Source: an uncultured Tolumonas sp. (GTDB lineage Bacteria > Pseudomonadota > Gammaproteobacteria > Enterobacterales > Aeromonadaceae). Taken from it: a DNA stretch of 64,000 nucleotides. The notes beneath the pieces were generated by a model, which saw only the letters and a list, made by a program, of their open reading frames with translations, had not been told where the DNA came from and searched no databases. Below, one piece after another: positions 52,330 to 63,081 of this stretch. The stretch covers positions 415,001-479,000 of the forward strand of contig NZ_OY829945.1 of assembly GCF_963556105.2 (NCBI RefSeq), in the 5' to 3' direction. Within the stretch, counting starts at the first letter, position 1, and the number at the start of each line of letters is the position of its first letter. A program made the translations under genes and the position numbers.

Positions 52330-53513
52330 GATTTACTCCTTACCATCAGCATGCCCCTGACTTTTCCATCCTGATTTTGCATGTTGGTGGTTTCTGTTTC
52401 GAAAATCGTGCTGGCCTGCTGGCGGAATTGCTCCAGCGTCAGGAAATCACGAGCACTGATTTGTAATCGGAATTCCTGTTTACTGCTATCAAATTGTAAT
52501 TGCTGTAGTTCAAGCCCTGATGTTTCATGTAACAGCGGGGCCAATGAGGCTAATTGGCTGAGAAAGCTATTGGATAGCGGTGTTTGTTGCAGTGCGTCTA
52601 AATGTTGTTTCAGCTGCACTCTCGGATTAATCACCCGTTTTTCTTCCGGAAATAGTTGTCGGTATAACGAGGTCATTTGTTGCTGTAATTGCTGCTGCTG
52701 TGTGTGTAACTGAGCGTATTCGATGCCTTGATTAATGACACCTAACAGCAACCATAATCCGGCCAGCGCGGCAGGAAGGCGCCAGCGAGCCCATTGTTTT
52801 TTCCATGGTGCGACAGAGCGGTAAACACCTTGCAGTAAATTAGCTTGTTCTGACGGTAGATTTTGAGCCAGCAGCTGCATAGGCAATTCACACAAGGATA
52901 TTTGCCATTCGGCGGCGATACCATCGGGTGCTGGTGTATAGCTTTGTAAACGCGGCAATTGTTCATGGCTGCTTATCCAAACAGGTAACCAGCTACCATC
53001 AACCACAGCTCCTTGCCATGTATTCTGGCGGATCAGCCATTGCTCGCCTAATTGGAGCAGCGACCAGCCATTGTCCGTTGGTTGTGGCAGCGCGAGCACA
53101 TCCGGTAACAGTTGTTGTGCGGTTAATCCGGCATTGCTTAGCCAGGATAGCCAGTGCTGCATTTGTTCTTGCTCAACAGCCGCGATTTTTACCTGCTGCC
53201 CTTGGTGCTGTAATACGGTGATATGCAGTTTTTCTACATCGCTGGCGACATCGTCTTCCAGCATAAAAGGCAAAGCCTGCATAGTTTGCGCATTGAGTCG
53301 TCCGGGTAATGTCAGCTCTCGAAAAATAACATCACAACCTGGAACGAGCACAATAACAGGACGATGACCTGCGCGTTCTGCCAGCTCAGATAATTGTGTT
53401 GCATTGTTGAGCTGCCCACTGGCGATCACTTCTTGCTGGGTGGCTGACCACACCAACCAATACACGTTATCCTGATGGCGGGAACCCAGTCGTATCAGTA
53501 AAAATTCGTTCAC
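52326..53513 (-). CDS. gspL: Type II secretion protein L (GspL)
   Basis: A 395-residue platform protein that links the ATPase GspE to the membrane. The cytosolic actin-like domain covers about residues 1-235 (VIVLVPGCDVIFRELTLPGR, LPFMLEDDVASDVEKLH). One helix follows near 243-262 (LPAALAGLWLLLGVINQGI), then a coiled coil and a periplasmic ferredoxin-like domain (LELQQLQFDSSKQEFRLQI). It overlaps gspK and gspM by four bases each, so the three are translationally coupled. Confidence 0.93.
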   Translation of the reverse strand: MNEFLLIRLGSRHQDNVYWLVWSATQQEVIASGQLNNATQLSELAERAGHRPVIVLVPGCDVIFRELTLPGRLNAQTMQALPFMLEDDVASDVEKLHITVLQHQGQQVKIAAVEQEQMQHWLSWLSNAGLTAQQLLPDVLALPQPTDNGWSLLQLGEQWLIRQNTWQGAVVDGSWLPVWISSHEQLPRLQSYTPAPDGIAAEWQISLCELPMQLLAQNLPSEQANLLQGVYRSVAPWKKQWARWRLPAALAGLWLLLGVINQGIEYAQLHTQQQQLQQQMTSLYRQLFPEEKRVINPRVQLKQHLDALQQTPLSNSFLSQLASLAPLLHETSGLELQQLQFDSSKQEFRLQISARDFLTLEQFRQQASTIFETETTNMQNQDGKVRGMLMVRSKS

Positions 53514-54520
53514 TCTACCCCCCCAAAGTGACGACGGATAACAGTCACCTGATTATTACTTTGTCGTTGAAACAAACTGACGATACGCGTCTGATAATGA
53601 TCACTCTCGGCTTGTAAGGTTGCCAGAAAATAGAAACTTTTTATGGTCAGTGCCGATTGTACCTGATCTCCTGCTGCGGCAGTGTTGCTTAATGTTCCCA
53701 GCTCCAGGAATTCTGCCACACTGTTCCAGCCTTCGCGCGGGCGTTGTTCTAATATGTTACGGGCATCATCCACACTGATATTATTGAGAAAGAGAGCTGC
53801 CAGTAACGGCGCTTGAATAGTACGCAGTGTATTTATATTTACCTGCAGTGTTTTCTCTGGGATCGCACACACCAATGGCAATAACTGGCGGTAGAGTGCG
53901 GCATCTACACCTTTGACCGCGCGCAGTTCACTGACATCTTGCATCAGGCCATTGGCTGGCAGGTAGGGGTGGGGCAGTGCTTCATATTCACTGTCTTCTG
54001 CGCCTAGCGAGCGGGCGGTGGTGTTATCGTCTAACCAGTCTTGTAGTGCTGCGGTGATTTGTTGAGCACGATAATCTTCTACTTTTAAACTGATTAATAA
54101 CTGGCGGAAAACATTAGCACGATATAACGCACTGGCACTCGTGGTTGTTTCTTCTGAACCTGAACCTGAACCTGAACCTGAACCTGTGGTACTCAGGGAA
54201 TTCAAATTAAAGCAAGCTTGTGAATCGCGGACAACACCTTGCAATGTCGCTGTTTCTACGGGAAATATTTGGCCCTCGTTGGCCCAATATTGGGCCAGAG
54301 ATGTCTTCTCTGGGTTGTCTTTTAAATCTTGTATTAGCACTTTCGTGATCAGGGCTTCGGAACCAAGCAGATACCAGTAATTTTGTAAATGTAATTGCTG
54401 GTTATAGGTACGTTGCCATTCCATGCGAAAACGCTGTGTCATGCTGCTGGCCATGGTTACCATGACGGCAAGCAGCAATAAGACCACCAACAGAGCCATC
54501 CCTCGCTGTTGTTTCATCAA
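53510..54520 (-). CDS. gspK: Type II secretion minor pseudopilin K (GspK)
   Basis: A 336-residue pseudopilin that caps the pseudopilus tip with GspI and GspJ. The prepilin site is QQRG before MALLVVLLLLAVMV. As typical of GspK, the residue at +5 is not Glu but Val. A large globular alpha domain is inserted into the pilin fold (ALQDWLDDNTTARSLGAEDSEYEAL, VNINTLRTIQAPLLAALFLNN). A Gly-Ser run encoded by a hexamer tandem repeat lies near residues 112-122, which is unusual. It overlaps gspJ and gspL by four bases. Confidence 0.94.
   Translation of the reverse strand: MMKQQRGMALLVVLLLLAVMVTMASSMTQRFRMEWQRTYNQQLHLQNYWYLLGSEALITKVLIQDLKDNPEKTSLAQYWANEGQIFPVETATLQGVVRDSQACFNLNSLSTTGSGSGSGSGSEETTTSASALYRANVFRQLLISLKVEDYRAQQITAALQDWLDDNTTARSLGAEDSEYEALPHPYLPANGLMQDVSELRAVKGVDAALYRQLLPLVCAIPEKTLQVNINTLRTIQAPLLAALFLNNISVDDARNILEQRPREGWNSVAEFLELGTLSNTAAAGDQVQSALTIKSFYFLATLQAESDHYQTRIVSLFQRQSNNQVTVIRRHFGGVE
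54155..54184 (-). repeat. Hexanucleotide tandem repeat (x5) in gspK
   Basis: TGAACC is repeated five times on the plus strand. It encodes alternating Gly and Ser in gspK, close to the Thr-rich ETTTSA. The unit length keeps the frame whatever the copy number. Confidence 0.93.
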
Positions 54521-55164
54521 CTGCCTCCACTGCTGGTGGTGGAAGTAGAGTCCGTCAATAAAAACAGCCGGCGAATGGTACCGTAATCATCAAGCGTCAG
54601 TGTAACTTCCACAGCAGCTGGCAGTACTGTGGGTGTCATCCATTGGGTTAACCAGGCATCATTTTTATAAAATCGCAGAGTGAATGCTGATACGTGATTT
54701 AGTAATGGTGTGACGGTCGGTTCAGTCCCTGTCACGGCATCAGGATACAAATAAGTCAGTCTTTCCAATGTGTGTTGTCGCAACCGGTAACCCACTTTTT
54801 GTAATTCTGAGCGATGTAACTCGCCGCCGGGATTTAACCAGCCGGCACGAATAAACATCACTGCCCAGTCATCACTTTCTAACTGGAAACGTTCCGCTTG
54901 AAATAAGGTTGTTGTGGCTTCGCCATTAATACGGGTTGCACGCGGCAGTATTTGCGTGAAATCACGCGATAAAGTCGCAAAACTTCGTTGTAATTCGGAT
55001 AACCGTGCAATTTTGGCTTTAGAAACCTCATCATTACGCATAACACCCTGCAAGACGGCATAGGCACTCAGGCTTAAGATGGCAAAGATGACCAATGCCA
55101 GTAAGACCTCTAATAAGGTAAACCCGGTGTGACGTGATTTAGCGGGGAGCGATGCGGGCATCAT
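54517..55164 (-). CDS. gspJ: Type II secretion minor pseudopilin J (GspJ)
   Basis: A 215-residue minor pseudopilin. A longer than usual leader (MMPASLPAKSRHTG) ends at the prepilin peptidase site before FTLLEVLLALVIFAILSL, with the Glu5 present. The globular domain has the GspJ pattern ELQRSFATLSRDFTQILPR and VGYRLRQHTLERLTY. It forms the tip complex with GspI and GspK. It starts two bases after gspI ends and overlaps gspK by four bases. Confidence 0.94.
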   Translation of the reverse strand: MMPASLPAKSRHTGFTLLEVLLALVIFAILSLSAYAVLQGVMRNDEVSKAKIARLSELQRSFATLSRDFTQILPRATRINGEATTTLFQAERFQLESDDWAVMFIRAGWLNPGGELHRSELQKVGYRLRQHTLERLTYLYPDAVTGTEPTVTPLLNHVSAFTLRFYKNDAWLTQWMTPTVLPAAVEVTLTLDDYGTIRRLFLLTDSTSTTSSGGS

Positions 55165-55166
55165 GG

Positions 55167-55529
55167 CTAGTTCTTCGCGACGTAGCTGCGCAGGGTTGCC
55201 TGCGGATTGGGCGCTTTTTCTGTATCGCGCACCTCAACATCCACCGCACGAAACGATGGATCGGCTGTTTCTACCCCATGCCAGCGCCAGTAATAGGTAC
55301 GCCCGGCCATCTCTTCCTGACCATTGCTCCAGGTCAGATTAGGCCATTTTTCGGTCAAACGAATGGTAGCCAGCTGGTTATCAGCAACCCAGCTGGCAAA
55401 TGTTTTATCTTCCAGTGTAGCCAGTGCCACCACCTGCTCGGTGACGGTTTTCATCAATGTAATGCCGGCGATGGCAAAAATAGCCATCGCTACCATCACT
55501 TCCAGCAAGGTCATGCCACGACAACTCAA
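55167..55529 (-). CDS. gspI: Type II secretion minor pseudopilin I (GspI)
   Basis: A 120-residue pseudopilin. The leader MSCRG is followed by MTLLEVMVAMAIFAIAGI with Met at +1 and Glu at +5, as in other GspI proteins. The short globular part (FASWVADNQLATIRLTEKWP) fits the family. It overlaps gspH by four bases and probably nucleates the pseudopilus tip with GspJ and GspK. Confidence 0.94.
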   Translation of the reverse strand: MSCRGMTLLEVMVAMAIFAIAGITLMKTVTEQVVALATLEDKTFASWVADNQLATIRLTEKWPNLTWSNGQEEMAGRTYYWRWHGVETADPSFRAVDVEVRDTEKAPNPQATLRSYVAKN

Positions 55530-56191
55530 GAGTGCCCTCCGGCAACCTTATCTGTTTGTGTCGTCAACACATCGATCTGACCATTTTCTAAGCCATTGAT
55601 TTGACGGAATTGCGTATTATCACTGCCATGTTGTTGCATAGTGAGAGAGAACGGCGTGATTTCACCACTGGGTAACAACAGTATTTGGGGTGTTTTTGCT
55701 GTCAGTTGGTTATCGGTGTCAAACCACTGCGGTTCTGAACGGCCTAAATGGTTGTCTTCATCCTGCAGCTGTAACCCGTCCAAAGTTAGTGCCAGTGATA
55801 TTTTTTCATCAAATTCACCAGTAGTGCGCAATTTCTCGCTTTTATAGGGCTGCCACGATTGATGATCCCAATCCAATAGGGTATCCAACGATTTCGTCGT
55901 TGTTTGAGTGGTATTCTCATCATTGCTTGGTGCGCTTTCCTGCCGGACCATGAATTGATAACCGTGCTCGGAAATATGCAAACCAATCGTACGCCCTTGT
56001 TGCGTTGCCTGTTCACTCATGACCTGAATGGTGGACGCTAATTGCTGGCTTTCTTCTGATAAGTTGCCACCGAGTTTCGGATTTGGACCACCGGGGATCG
56101 ACAATACAACGATCCCTAGGGCGCAGCCGATGATCACGATAACCAGCATAATTTCAATCAGCGTGAAACCACGCATACGTCTTTGCATCAC
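55526..56191 (-). CDS. gspH: Type II secretion minor pseudopilin H (GspH)
   Basis: A 221-residue minor pseudopilin. It has the leader MMQRRMRG, then FTLIEIMLVIVIIGCALGIV with Glu5, and a GspH-type globular domain (ESQQLASTIQVMSEQATQQGRTIGLHI). At 221 residues it is longer than many GspH proteins of about 170-190, with extra Thr/Asn/Gln-rich loops. It connects the GspG fibre to the tip. It overlaps gspG and gspI by four bases each. Confidence 0.93.
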   Translation of the reverse strand: MMQRRMRGFTLIEIMLVIVIIGCALGIVVLSIPGGPNPKLGGNLSEESQQLASTIQVMSEQATQQGRTIGLHISEHGYQFMVRQESAPSNDENTTQTTTKSLDTLLDWDHQSWQPYKSEKLRTTGEFDEKISLALTLDGLQLQDEDNHLGRSEPQWFDTDNQLTAKTPQILLLPSGEITPFSLTMQQHGSDNTQFRQINGLENGQIDVLTTQTDKVAGGHS

Positions 56192-56631
56192 TGTTGATTG
56201 TCTCGTTTTTTATCTAAATTCCAGTTGCCGATATCATCATCGGTGCCTGCTTGGCCATCTGGCCCCATTGAAAACACATCGATAGTGCCATGTTCGCCAG
56301 GGCTGAGTAGCTGATATTCACCCTGCCAAGGGTCGGACGGCAAACGTTTGATGTAACCGCCTTCTTTATAGTTTCGAGGGGCTGGTTCACTGTCCGGTTT
56401 AGTTATTAACGCATTTAAACCCTGATCGGTAGTGGGATAACGGCTGTTATCCAGTTTGTACATGTCTAATGCGTTTTCCAGTGCCACAATGTCACTGACC
56501 GCTTTTTGATGGTCGGCCTGATCTTTATTACCCATCAGGTTGGGGACGATCAGACTGGCCAAAATGCCTAATATCACGATAACGACCATGATTTCCAGCA
56601 GCGTAAAGCCGCGTTGTTGTCTGCGTTGCAT
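56188..56631 (-). CDS. gspG: Type II secretion major pseudopilin G (GspG)
   Basis: The 147-residue main subunit of the pseudopilus that pushes substrates through the secretin. The leader MQRRQQRG precedes FTLLEIMVVIVILGILASLIVPNL, with Glu5. The globular domain has the typical NALDMYKLDNSRYPTTDQGL and a calcium-binding loop (FSMGPDGQAGTDDDIGNW). It begins 40 bases after gspF, the widest gap within the lower operon. That may allow its own strong ribosome binding site, in keeping with the need for high amounts. Confidence 0.96.
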   Translation of the reverse strand: MQRRQQRGFTLLEIMVVIVILGILASLIVPNLMGNKDQADHQKAVSDIVALENALDMYKLDNSRYPTTDQGLNALITKPDSEPAPRNYKEGGYIKRLPSDPWQGEYQLLSPGEHGTIDVFSMGPDGQAGTDDDIGNWNLDKKRDNQQ

Positions 56632-56671
56632 GCATAACCCCTTTCAGTAATAAAAATAACAGTAATAAAAA

Positions 56672-57892
56672 CTAACGTCCGACCATGTTATTGAGTTCGA
56701 GGATCGGTTGTAAAATAGCTAACACGATAAACAGCACAATGACAGCCATACTCACCACTAAGGCGGGTTCAAAAATGCTTAGCGCGATATTGACCTGACT
56801 TTCGAATTCCCGATCCTGATTATCCGCTGCGCGTTCTAACATGTTATCCAATTCACCGCTGCGTTCACCGGAAGCAATCATATGCAACATCATCGGCGGA
56901 AACAGTTTGGTTTGCTCCAGTGCAGCCCGCAAACTACTGCCTTCCCGCACCCGTTCGGATGCTTCCGCTACCCGGATTTTAGCTTCATCATTACTTAATA
57001 CATCACCACTGATGCGCATACCGTCTAACAATGGCACGGCACTGGAGTTTAGTATGCTTAAGGTGCGGGCAAAACGCGCGGTATTCAGCCCTCGGCTGAC
57101 GCGGCCAATAACGGGCAAGCGTAGCAACTGGGCATGGTAATGCCGACGATTGAGCGGTTTTTTTACCCAACTACCCCAAGCGATTAATAAAATAGCCATC
57201 AGCAATAAAAACCACAGCCCATAATCGCGGACCAGATCGCTGGCACCCATTAAAAAACGGGTGCTGAATGGCAGTTGTTGTTTCATATGAATGAATTGTT
57301 CAACTACTTTGGGCACGACGGTCGCCAGCAGGATGGAGATAACACTGATGGCAACCAAGGTCAGGATAATGGGGTAGATCATCGCCTGCAGCAATTTACT
57401 TTTCATTTGCTGACGTTGTTCGGTGTAATCGGCCAGCCGATTGAGCACCGTATCCAGATGCCCAGATTTTTCTCCGGCGGCGACCATAGCGCGATAAAGC
57501 GGATCAAAAATCGATGGAAATGCCGATAAACCATCTGCCAGCGAATGCCCTTCCAAGACTTTGGTGCGAACTGCCGCGATCAGAGTACTTAATTTGGCTT
57601 TTTCTGTCTGCTGTGAAACGGCCCGAAGCGCTTCCTCAATCGGTAATGCCGCGGCCACCAGTGTTGCTAATTGTCGGGTCAATAACGCCAGTTCATTGGT
57701 ACTGATCTTGGGTTGTAGCCAGCTGCGGTTTTGTGTTTGCTGTCGAACTTGTTCAACCGCTTCCGTGAGTGTGAGTGGTGTGAGCCCTTGTTCGCGTAAT
57801 ACTTGCCGGGCCTGTCGTGGAGAATCAGCTTCGATTATGCCCTCTTTGCGCCGGCCTTTCGCATCCAGCGCCTGATATGCAAACGCTGACAT
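56672..57892 (-). CDS. gspF: Type II secretion inner-membrane platform protein F (GspF)
   Basis: A polytopic protein of 406 residues, the core of the secretion platform. Two homologous cytosolic helical domains ([23 protein letters not shown] and [21 protein letters not shown]) alternate with three membrane helices ([59 protein letters not shown]). The N-terminus [21 protein letters not shown] is standard for GspF. It follows gspE by one base. Confidence 0.95.
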   Translation of the reverse strand: MSAFAYQALDAKGRRKEGIIEADSPRQARQVLREQGLTPLTLTEAVEQVRQQTQNRSWLQPKISTNELALLTRQLATLVAAALPIEEALRAVSQQTEKAKLSTLIAAVRTKVLEGHSLADGLSAFPSIFDPLYRAMVAAGEKSGHLDTVLNRLADYTEQRQQMKSKLLQAMIYPIILTLVAISVISILLATVVPKVVEQFIHMKQQLPFSTRFLMGASDLVRDYGLWFLLLMAILLIAWGSWVKKPLNRRHYHAQLLRLPVIGRVSRGLNTARFARTLSILNSSAVPLLDGMRISGDVLSNDEAKIRVAEASERVREGSSLRAALEQTKLFPPMMLHMIASGERSGELDNMLERAADNQDREFESQVNIALSIFEPALVVSMAVIVLFIVLAILQPILELNNMVGR

Positions 57893-57893
57893 G

Positions 57894-59402
57894 TTAGTCC
57901 TCCCGCGTCACGCGCAAGACTTCTTCCAATGTCGTCTCACCGTTTACGACTTTCTGCAGTCCATCGGCTCGAATGCTTGGTGTTTTGCTGCGGATCAAGC
58001 GCTCAATTTCCTGTTCACCTTTGTTATTGTGGATTGCTTCACGCACGGCTTCATCGACGATCAGCAATTCATAAATACCGCTACGCCCTTTGTAACCGGT
58101 AAAATTACAGGCCTCACAACCTTTAGCAACAAACAGATGGCGAGCGCCAATGGGGAGGTCGTAGCGTAGCCGATCTTCCTCACTTAGCGGCTGTGGTTGT
58201 TTACATGCCGGGCATAAAGTACGCACTAAACGTTGAGCCAGCACACCGAGTAATGAGGTTGATAACAAGAACGTCTCAATACCCATATCGCGCAGACGAG
58301 TGATCGAACCAATCGCGGTATTGGTGTGCAACGTTGATAAGACTAAATGACCGGTCAATGAAGCTTGCACGGCAATTTGCGCTGTTTCCAGATCACGGAT
58401 TTCGCCCACCATCACTACATCCGGATCCTGACGCAGAATGGCGCGTAACCCGCGTGCAAAGGTCATGTCGACTTTCGGGTTAACCTGTGTTTGGCCAACC
58501 CCTTCAAGGTCGTATTCGATAGGGTCTTCAACCGTCAGAATGTTACGGTCTTTGGTATTGATCTCGGATAGTGCAGCATACAGCGTGGTTGATTTACCCG
58601 AACCCGTTGGGCCTGTAACCAGAATGATGCCATGGGGTTTGCGGATCAAATCGGCGATATGTGCCCGATCGCTATCAACCATCCCCAGTTGTTTCAGTTC
58701 CAGGCGCACATTGTTTTTATCCAACAAACGCAAGACGACCCGCTCACCATAACTCGATGGCATGGTTGAAACGCGAACGTCGACCGCACGGCCACCAATT
58801 CGCAGACTAATCCGACCATCTTGTGGCACGCGTTTTTCGGCGATATCCAGTTTTGCCATGACCTTGATACGCGAGACTAGCAGTGAGGCCAATTTACGTT
58901 GTGGTCGCAAGATTTCGCGTAACACACCATCAATACGAAAACGGATGGCCAGATGCTTTTCAAAGGTTTCGATATGAATATCCGACGCTTCTAGTTTGAT
59001 GGCCTCACTCAACATGGCGTTAATCAAACGAATAATCGGGGCATCATCGTCAGCATCCAGCAGGTCTTCACTGGTTGGTAGTTCTTCTGCCAATGTAAAA
59101 AAGTCGGCTTCGTTACCAATGTCTTCCATCATCTGTCGTGCTTCAGATGAGTCACGCTGATAGTCTTCGGTCAGCTGTTGCTCAAAGGCTTCGGCATTCA
59201 ACCAGCGTAACTGGAATGGCTGGCGTAATAAGCGGCGAACCTCTTGTAGTGTTTGATTACTCACACCAGTACGACAGAACAACACCGGCTCGGCATGCTG
59301 CCATTGCAATAACACGCCGTGATCACGGGCAAAGGCAAAATTTAACCGCAAACCTTGCATCGAAGTATGCAACGTTTCTGATGTTGTAGAGAGCTGCGTC
59401 AT
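57894..59402 (-). CDS. gspE: Type II secretion ATPase E (GspE)
   Basis: The cytosolic hexameric ATPase of 502 residues that drives pseudopilus assembly. Walker A is [10 protein letters not shown] (near residue 263), the Asp box is [17 protein letters not shown], Walker B is [15 protein letters not shown] and the His box is [14 protein letters not shown] tetracysteine zinc module (CPACK, then [12 protein letters not shown]) lies near the C-terminus. The N-terminal domain contacts GspL. The ATG shares one base with the gspD stop (TAATG) and is thus coupled to it. Confidence 0.97.
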   Translation of the reverse strand: MTQLSTTSETLHTSMQGLRLNFAFARDHGVLLQWQHAEPVLFCRTGVSNQTLQEVRRLLRQPFQLRWLNAEAFEQQLTEDYQRDSSEARQMMEDIGNEADFFTLAEELPTSEDLLDADDDAPIIRLINAMLSEAIKLEASDIHIETFEKHLAIRFRIDGVLREILRPQRKLASLLVSRIKVMAKLDIAEKRVPQDGRISLRIGGRAVDVRVSTMPSSYGERVVLRLLDKNNVRLELKQLGMVDSDRAHIADLIRKPHGIILVTGPTGSGKSTTLYAALSEINTKDRNILTVEDPIEYDLEGVGQTQVNPKVDMTFARGLRAILRQDPDVVMVGEIRDLETAQIAVQASLTGHLVLSTLHTNTAIGSITRLRDMGIETFLLSTSLLGVLAQRLVRTLCPACKQPQPLSEEDRLRYDLPIGARHLFVAKGCEACNFTGYKGRSGIYELLIVDEAVREAIHNNKGEQEIERLIRSKTPSIRADGLQKVVNGETTLEEVLRVTRED

Positions 59403-61438
59403 TACTGCACACCTTGCGCTTGTTGTTCCAATAACGCTTTCATCTTCGGTGACAGAGTTGTATTAGTACCATAAGCAGGCAAAACTGGGCGATCAACCGC
59501 AGGCGACAGACTATCGGTGTCTTGTTCTTGCGATAATTGCTCTGCTCGGAACAGGTTATATTTGCTGCTAGAAACCCCGGTATACGTAATTGGATCACGC
59601 AAGATGGTTGGGTGGATGAAGACCATCAGATTCTGTTTGGTTTTCGAGGTGCTGTTGTAACGGAACAGATAACCTAATACCGGAATATCTCCTAACAAAG
59701 GCACTTTGTAAGTGGATTCAGAAGTGTTGTTACTGAGTAAACCACCAAGTACTACCGTTTCACCACTCTTCACTAACACCGCATTTTTTACGGTACGGGT
59801 ATTAAAGGTATCGCCCAGACTGGCGCTGCTTGTTGATGAACTGCTGGTCGATGTTGAGGTGGCAACACTGGATACTTCCTGTTCAATATCCATTAACACA
59901 GAATCACCTTCGTTGATCTGTGGCGTGACTTTCAGCTTGGTGCCCACCGTTTTACGTTCTACGGTATTAAACACACTGCCTGTGGTGCTGGATTGACTAC
60001 CGGAAATAACGGGCACTTCCTGGCCCACGTTAAATGCGGCTTCTTTGTTATCTAACGTAACAATGCTTGGCGTAGCCAGAATATTACTTTTGGTATTACT
60101 GGACAGCGCGGTCACTAACCCTGCCCAATCGCCGGAATAAAAACCCGCAGCCAAACCGTTAAATTTGCTAAGTGCCGAGGTGGTGTCGCTGGAGAATGTG
60201 CCGTTCTTTTTATATTCCAATGCGGCATTACCCACAGTGGTCGTTGGCAGGCCGGTTGCAGTGAATTGTGTACCACCGCCATTTTTATTGGCCCATTGCA
60301 CACCCAGATTGAAGGCATCGCCATCTTGTACTTCCACGATGATGGCTTCGACCAGCACTTGTGCACGACGAATATCCAATTTGGCAATAATACGCTCGAG
60401 TTCCTGCATGATATCGGGTTGCGCGGTGATCACGAGTGCATTGGTTTGTTCATCGGCAACAATACTGAGGTCTTTGCCATTAAATGCACTCGAACCGGAG
60501 GCAGCGCTGTTACCGGTGGTATTCGTCGTGTTGCTGCTGGCGGTACTTCCGCCTTGTTTATCTTGTTGGATGGTTTTACTGGAGCCGGATAACACATCAA
60601 CCAGATTTTTGGCTTTAGCGTATTTAAGGTAGAAAACGCGGGTATTGCCCTGACTTTGCTGCTCACGATCTAACTGACGGATCATCGTCACGAGCCGCTG
60701 ACGCGATTGGTTATCGCCACTGATCACCACCGAATTGGTTCGTTCATCGGCAACTAATTTTGGTGTTAAAACACTGGCGATGGCATTTTTATCGTTTTTG
60801 GTTAATGCGGTGATTAAACGCACCATTTCACTGGCAGAGGCATATTTGAGCTTGATGATATCGACGTTCTCATCGCCCACTTTATCAACCCGATGGACTA
60901 TCTCAACCAGTCGATTGACGACGGCAGCTCGCCCGGTTAATAACAACACGTTGGAGGGTTCATAATGCACCACATTCCCGCCACCCGCATTATCATTCAG
61001 TTGACGCAGTAACGGTGCCAGTTCACGAACCGAAATATTACGCACCGGTACCACACGTGTGACCATTTCGTCACCACTACCCGGATGGACATCATCAGTA
61101 ACGGGAATAGCAGAGGTTTTCGCATTTTGTGCTTTCACCACTTTCAAAATGCCATTCGGCATTGGTACCACTGCAAATCCGTAGACTTCTAAAACACTTA
61201 AGAAAAATTGGTAATACTGCTCTTCATTGAGCAGGTCATAACTGCGGACGTTGATGGTGCCACGAATACCGGGATCGACCACGATGGTCTTATTCAGATT
61301 TTTACCAACGGTGTTAATAAACTCCTGAATATCCGTACCTTTGAAACTGGCCGAGTATTCGGCAGCCCAGAGCGGTTGCACGTTGAGTTGTGTGAACAGG
61401 CAACTGATGATCAGACTGCGCTTGAGAAATTGTTTCAT
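59402..61438 (-). CDS. gspD: Type II secretion secretin D (GspD)
   Basis: The outer-membrane secretin of 678 residues. The signal peptide ([18 protein letters not shown]) is followed by the N0 domain ([30 protein letters not shown]), and N1-N3 with repeated [22 protein letters not shown]-type strands. The secretin core contains [10 protein letters not shown], the [15 protein letters not shown] gate segment and [16 protein letters not shown] Gly/Ser/Thr-rich loop in N3 (near residues 285-310) is low complexity. A C-terminal S-domain-like tail may bind a pilotin, whose gene is not in the window. It lies 23 bases after gspC. Confidence 0.96.
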   Translation of the reverse strand: MKQFLKRSLIISCLFTQLNVQPLWAAEYSASFKGTDIQEFINTVGKNLNKTIVVDPGIRGTINVRSYDLLNEEQYYQFFLSVLEVYGFAVVPMPNGILKVVKAQNAKTSAIPVTDDVHPGSGDEMVTRVVPVRNISVRELAPLLRQLNDNAGGGNVVHYEPSNVLLLTGRAAVVNRLVEIVHRVDKVGDENVDIIKLKYASASEMVRLITALTKNDKNAIASVLTPKLVADERTNSVVISGDNQSRQRLVTMIRQLDREQQSQGNTRVFYLKYAKAKNLVDVLSGSSKTIQQDKQGGSTASSNTTNTTGNSAASGSSAFNGKDLSIVADEQTNALVITAQPDIMQELERIIAKLDIRRAQVLVEAIIVEVQDGDAFNLGVQWANKNGGGTQFTATGLPTTTVGNAALEYKKNGTFSSDTTSALSKFNGLAAGFYSGDWAGLVTALSSNTKSNILATPSIVTLDNKEAAFNVGQEVPVISGSQSSTTGSVFNTVERKTVGTKLKVTPQINEGDSVLMDIEQEVSSVATSTSTSSSSTSSASLGDTFNTRTVKNAVLVKSGETVVLGGLLSNNTSESTYKVPLLGDIPVLGYLFRYNSTSKTKQNLMVFIHPTILRDPITYTGVSSSKYNLFRAEQLSQEQDTDSLSPAVDRPVLPAYGTNTTLSPKMKALLEQQAQGVQ

Positions 61439-61461
61439 CTTTAGCTAATCACTCCACGTGC

Positions 61462-62307
61462 TTATGGTTGTGCCAGATTGACATAAATATCCTGAGTTGC
61501 GCCATTTCGTTCTACTGAGATATTCATTTCCGTCTGATGTGTAAGTTGTTGCATGGCCTGCATAGCTTCCGCATTGTTGCGTAGATCTAACCCATTGATA
61601 TTGATGGCAAGATCATTGGGTTGCAAGCCTAGTTGATTAAATATCTCTGGATTCCGGCCTGGGTTTAAACGATAGCCTTTTAGCTGATTATTTTCTCTGA
61701 CTGGCGCTATCGTTAGATAATCCATCAGCTGCCCTGGATTTTTCAGTAGTTGCTGTCTGACATTGGGTAAGCTGCTGTTATTCAGTGCCGGAGGGGGAGC
61801 TGACGTTGTCATCGCATTTTCATCCAACAATAATGCTTCTTGCTGCTGTTGACGTTTGATAATGACCCGATCGGGCAAAATATTGGTGATCTGAGCATCG
61901 GTACCCTGAATAACATCGCCAATCAGATAACTCTGTTGTTTCCCTTCACGAGCGATGATCGCGATAGAACGGCTGGCAACACTGCTGGCCATGATCCCGG
62001 TGAGTTGTGCATTCAAGCGACTTTTAGGTGCGATAGTCTGAGTGGTGTCTTGTACCGCAGTTCCAAACAACACGGCATCACGAATAATCGATAGGCGTTG
62101 CTGATCGGTGGCTTTTACATCTGTGTGAACGGATATGTTTGGGCGATTGGGCGTAGCGTCTGCTGTTTTGGGGGCAGGCAATAATCGCCAGCTAAGTTGT
62201 GCCAGTTGATAACTGCTGCCTAAGAGTAAAACCAGGGCAACACTGCGTTGCAGTGCGACGAGCCCTCGTTCGCTTAGTATCCAATGCCGGATCGCCAATA
62301 GCCTCAT
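61462..62307 (-). CDS. gspC: Type II secretion protein C (GspC)
   Basis: A 281-residue bitopic protein that connects the inner-membrane platform to the secretin and helps choose substrates. One helix near residues 20-40 (LQRSVALVLLLGSSYQLAQL) is followed by a Pro/Thr-rich linker. The HR domain comes next (AQLTGIMASSVASRSIAIIA, SYLIGDVIQGTDAQITNIL), then a C-terminal PDZ domain (GYRLNPGRNPEIFNQLGL, NDLAININGLDLRNNAEAM). It heads the gspC-D-E-F-G-H-I-J-K-L-M-N operon. The pilotin, GspA/B and prepilin peptidase genes lie elsewhere. Confidence 0.94.
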   Translation of the reverse strand: MRLLAIRHWILSERGLVALQRSVALVLLLGSSYQLAQLSWRLLPAPKTADATPNRPNISVHTDVKATDQQRLSIIRDAVLFGTAVQDTTQTIAPKSRLNAQLTGIMASSVASRSIAIIAREGKQQSYLIGDVIQGTDAQITNILPDRVIIKRQQQQEALLLDENAMTTSAPPPALNNSSLPNVRQQLLKNPGQLMDYLTIAPVRENNQLKGYRLNPGRNPEIFNQLGLQPNDLAININGLDLRNNAEAMQAMQQLTHQTEMNISVERNGATQDIYVNLAQP

Positions 62308-62492
62308 TTTTTGTTCTCTTTATATTGATGCTCAGGTCTAGAGAGCATCATTTTGCTATGCGAACCCCCATGACACAACCATTTGCCGACGTGTCTGATG
62401 AAACTGGTAATAAAATCACAGAATATCGGCAAAGACAGTGTTAATTGGTGACGATATACTGTTGTTACCGTTTTTTAACATTGTGCGACCTT

Positions 62493-63065
62493 ATGTCAGA
62501 CAAGCCGGTTAACTCAGACCATATTTTACCTGAAATTCTGCAACGCGATGTTGTCGCGCAGAGCCGCCTATTCAGGGTTGAGGCTTTACATCTACGTTTC
62601 AGCAATGGTGAAGAGCGGGTCTATGAACGGATCCCCGGTGGTAATCGTCACGCGGTAATGATTGTACCGGTGCAATCCGATGGCACTTTATTACTGGTCA
62701 GAGAATACGCCGCGGGTACGCACGCCTATGAGTTGGGTTTTCCCAAAGGCTTGGTAGACGCTGGCGAGACAGACGCCGAAGCGGCCAATCGGGAGCTACA
62801 AGAAGAAGTCGGTATGGCCGCCAAGCAGCTTACCTTTTTAAAACAGGTTTCTTTGGCGCCCGGCTTTATGAATGCCCGTATGGCAATTTTTCTGGCACAA
62901 GGGCTGTATCCACAACAATTAGTAGGTGATGAACCCGAGCCACTGGAAATTGTGCCGTGGCCGCTGCATGAGGTCGACGCGCTGTTGGATCATCCTGAGT
63001 TTCATGAGGCACGCAGTGTGGCGGCATTATTACTGCTGTTACGGCAGTTGAAAAATAACGTTTAA
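62493..63065 (+). CDS. nudE: ADP compounds hydrolase NudE (Nudix)
   Basis: A 190-residue cytosolic Nudix hydrolase for ADP-ribose, NADH and related ADP compounds. The Nudix box is complete: GLVDAGETDAEAANRELQEE with VG following. The family-typical N-terminus (MSDKPVNSDHILPEILQRDVVAQSRLF) fixes the start at 62493, although no good ribosome binding site is seen. The frame is open for 16 more codons upstream. It is divergent from gspC with about 185 bases between. The gsp-nudE neighbourhood also occurs in vibrios. Confidence 0.93.
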   Translation: MSDKPVNSDHILPEILQRDVVAQSRLFRVEALHLRFSNGEERVYERIPGGNRHAVMIVPVQSDGTLLLVREYAAGTHAYELGFPKGLVDAGETDAEAANRELQEEVGMAAKQLTFLKQVSLAPGFMNARMAIFLAQGLYPQQLVGDEPEPLEIVPWPLHEVDALLDHPEFHEARSVAALLLLLRQLKNNV

Positions 63066-63081
63066 AATCAGCTGTTTCGTT

